Shown one piece after another: positions 63,544 to 64,000 of a stretch of 64,000 nucleotides of DNA. Under the pieces are notes generated by a model. That model made no database searches, was not told the origin of the DNA, and worked only from the letters and a program-made list of their open reading frames with translations. How positions within the stretch are numbered: the stretch's first letter is position 1; each line of letters starts with the position of its first letter. Source of the stretch: Sulfurovaceae bacterium (GTDB lineage: Bacteria; Campylobacterota; Campylobacteria; Campylobacterales; Sulfurovaceae); assembly GCA_028714675.1 (NCBI GenBank), contig JAQTLV010000001.1, positions 289,507 through 353,506 on the forward strand, in the 5' to 3' direction. The position numbers were made by a program, and so were the translations under genes.

Positions 63544-64000
63544 ATGGAAATTAAAAACTTTACAGCACAAGAGCTTGAAGAGTTATCTGCCAAGATAAGA
63601 GATAGAATTTTAAGTGTTGTTAGTAAAAATGGCGGACACCTTAGCTCTACTTTAGGAGCCACCGATTTGATAATTGGTATGCATTATGTGTTTGATGTAA
63701 AAAAAGATCCATTTATTTTTGATGTTAGCCATCAGAGCTATGCACATAAACTTTTAACTGATAGATGGAATGACTTTGATACATTAAGACAGTTTAATGG
63801 CATCAGTGGATATACAAAACCAAAAGAGTCTAAATTTGATTATTATGTGGCAGGACATAGTTCAACATCTATATCTATTGCTACTGGGGCAGCAAAGGCC
63901 ATTGCTCTTAAAAACGAAGATAGAATTCCTGTTGTGTTGATTGGAGATGGCTCCATGAGTGCAGGAATGGTTTATGAGGCTTTAAATGAACTTGGAGATA
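63544..64000 (+). CDS. dxs: 1-deoxy-D-xylulose-5-phosphate synthase, 5' part
   Basis: The first 152 codons of a gene that runs off the window. ISGYTKPKES, VAGHSSTSISIATG and IGDGSMSAGMVYEAL (thiamine diphosphate-binding GDG) identify DXS, the first enzyme of the methylerythritol phosphate isoprenoid pathway. It starts one base after hisC. Confidence 0.95.
   Translation, partial: MEIKNFTAQELEELSAKIRDRILSVVSKNGGHLSSTLGATDLIIGMHYVFDVKKDPFIFDVSHQSYAHKLLTDRWNDFDTLRQFNGISGYTKPKESKFDYYVAGHSSTSISIATGAAKAIALKNEDRIPVVLIGDGSMSAGMVYEALNELGD

Overview
The window is a low-GC, tightly packed bacterial chromosome segment that looks like a member of the Campylobacterota (former Epsilonproteobacteria). The grounds are the AT-rich sequence, frequent TTG/GTG starts, many 1-20 bp gene overlaps, TATAAT-type -10 boxes with weak -35 boxes, and gene neighbourhoods such as clpS-clpA-aat and L25-pth-lptF/G-lysA-pheA-hisC-dxs. 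The genus cannot be named from sequence alone. No tRNA, rRNA, CRISPR array, transposase, integrase or phage gene was seen.

Region 1 (1 to about 24,850) is one large biosynthetic locus, the most notable part of the window. It has the parts list of an aryl polyene (APE) pathway joined to a dialkylresorcinol (DAR) pathway, the combination known for flexirubin-type pigments of Bacteroidetes and for the DAR-APE hybrid of Azoarcus. APE parts are an aromatic amino acid ammonia-lyase, a ketoreductase, ketosynthases, a ketosynthase/chain-length-factor pair, four acyl carrier proteins, a thioesterase, a SAM methyltransferase, a LolA-like carrier, an MMPL exporter, an acyl-activating ligase, a hotdog dehydratase, a COG4648-PlsC fusion and an LpxL-like acyltransferase. 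DAR parts are DarA and DarB, followed by a small HTH-like protein, a BtrH-like acyltransferase candidate and a second KS/CLF pair. An ABC exporter, a PAP2 phosphatase and a DUF3473 polysaccharide deacetylase lie inside it. The left end is cut by the window; the right end is marked by a hairpin terminator overlapping the last stop codon.

Inferred scheme: the lyase makes a cinnamate/coumarate starter, the ligase loads it on an ACP, KS/CLF with KR and DH extend it into a polyene, and the methyltransferase decorates the ring. DarB and DarA build the resorcinol, and an acyltransferase (possibly the BtrH-like protein) joins the halves. MMPL/LolA and ABC systems place the product in the outer envelope.

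Region 2 (24.9-36 kb): a lipoprotein, a class V aminotransferase-like protein, an SPFH/zinc-ribbon pair, an Fe-S oxidoreductase, hemN, argF, hemB, two tandemly duplicated TPR proteins and a Lys-rich membrane protein.

Region 3 (36-48.4 kb): trpA, panB, a lipoprotein, ruvB, an AI-2E family transporter, a VWA protein, ribA, rsmG, small conserved genes, an MFS transporter, a zinc metallopeptidase, pabB and pyrB.

Region 4 (48.4-64 kb): bioD, a palindrome-rich spacer, the N-degron proteolysis set clpS-clpA-aat, tal, a DUF167 gene, a DUF302-like membrane protein, two uncharacterised exported proteins, then a housekeeping operon from rplY to dxs, which runs off the right edge.
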